From positions 1-5,065 of the forward strand of contig JAGOTO010000042.1 of assembly GCA_018061705.1 (NCBI GenBank): DNA of 5,065 nucleotides. The letters run 5' to 3'. Below are positions 4,783 through 5,065 of the stretch, piece after piece (position 1 is the stretch's first letter; each line of letters opens with the position of its first letter). The notes under the pieces were generated by a model that saw only the letters and a list, made by a program, of their open reading frames with translations, had not been told where the DNA came from and made no database searches. The DNA is from Candidatus Saccharimonadota bacterium (lineage in GTDB: Bacteria; Patescibacteria; Saccharimonadia; Saccharimonadales; UBA4665). The translations under genes were made by a program, and so were the position numbers.

Positions 4783-5065
4783 ATGAAAACTACGCTTCCC
4801 CCCATCAACCAGATCCTTTTGCCTTATGCCGCGGTCTTAGCCCTCCTTTGTATCTTTGCTCAGATCGTGACTGCAGCGAGGGGGGACGGCATTGATCTTG
4901 CCGCCGGTCTAGCCCTGGTACCAGCTTGTATGTACTACTTATATTTCAATTACAGAAACAAATCCCAGCTGGCCAAGATCCGATTTGGTGTCCTCGTAAC
5001 GCATTTCATCACGTTTTTAGTTGTCAATCTGAGCTATCACATTCATGTAGCTGTCCTGGCGCTCC
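4783..5065 (+). CDS. Unidentified multi-pass membrane protein, N-terminal part (cut by window edge)
   Basis: From the ATG at 4783 the frame stays open for 94 codons to the window end. It starts MKTTLPPINQILLPYAAVLA. Three hydrophobic stretches fit membrane helices at about 11-32, 37-55 and 66-85, and a further one may begin at about 87. Loops are short: RGDGID between helices 1 and 2, and the basic NYRNKSQLAKIR between 2 and 3, which suggests that loop faces the cytoplasm. There is no cleavable signal peptide and no motif I recognise. AAGGAG 6 nt upstream and a strong promoter with a palindromic operator show a real, tightly regulated gene. Regulated small membrane proteins of this kind are often stress-, drug- or metal-responsive, but nothing in the sequence picks one, and the missing C-terminus could change the picture. 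Conserved-domain assignment is not possible here. Confidence 0.8.
   Translation, partial: MKTTLPPINQILLPYAAVLALLCIFAQIVTAARGDGIDLAAGLALVPACMYYLYFNYRNKSQLAKIRFGVLVTHFITFLVVNLSYHIHVAVLAL

Noticed and set aside
1..5065. UGA recoding as in some CPR lineages
   Set aside because: No gene here ends in TGA, but no otherwise intact gene is broken by an in-frame TGA either, so the standard reading suffices and the absence of TGA stops among five is too few to interpret.
1..5065. CRISPR arrays, insertion sequences, tRNA or rRNA genes
   Set aside because: No regularly spaced repeats, transposase-like frames with terminal inverted repeats, or tRNA/rRNA-like segments were seen on either strand.

Overview
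The window is a compact, gene-dense bacterial segment with mid-range base composition. The standard genetic code is sufficient: all five visible stops are TAA or TAG, and no recoding is needed. The bacterial trigger factor, a full-length HisRS of the 'TEMTP' type, short promoter-to-start distances and lean intergenic spaces suggest a small-genome lineage, possibly Patescibacteria/CPR (for example Saccharibacteria). That placement is inferred from general resemblance; no marker in the window proves it.

Layout. Positions 1-3568 lie on the minus strand. In transcription order they hold a bacterial SPFH/HIR-type membrane protein (3568-2663), a strong promoter (2660-2633), an 18-codon leader peptide (2625-2569), a near-perfect terminator hairpin (core 2545-2513), a divergent HisG-like protein (2479-1787), histidyl-tRNA synthetase hisS (1720-371), and the N-terminal part of trigger factor tig (299-1, cut by the window edge). 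Divergent promoters between 3569 and 3736 serve the SPFH gene and, on the plus strand, a secreted NodB-type polysaccharide deacetylase (3737-4582). A 200-base intergenic stretch (4583-4782) holds inverted repeats that could fold into a structured RNA, then a promoter with a perfect 9+1+9 palindrome between its -35 and -10. That promoter drives an unidentified multi-pass membrane protein cut by the right edge.

Most notable system. The HisG-like/hisS unit appears to be preceded by a complete ribosome-dependent attenuator. It has a strong promoter whose predicted start falls on or next to the AUG of a leader peptide (MFTERINQHLHITPEVAA), two His codons, a terminator, and a 15-nt segment of the leader reading frame that pairs with the terminator loop and 3' arm (14 of 15 positions, one of them G.U). 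A ribosome finishing the peptide would cover that segment and let the terminator form; a ribosome stalled at His codon 9 would leave it free. The first protein gene behind it is a recognisable but altered relative of the ATP phosphoribosyltransferase catalytic domain, here next to a true HisRS rather than a HisZ. No other histidine-pathway gene is visible, so the protein's job is open.

The remaining genes are tig (nascent-chain folding), the SPFH protein (membrane scaffold) and the deacetylase (wall or glycan modification). They look like housekeeping or envelope neighbours and do not form an evident pathway with the his unit. No tRNA, rRNA, CRISPR array or mobile element was seen.
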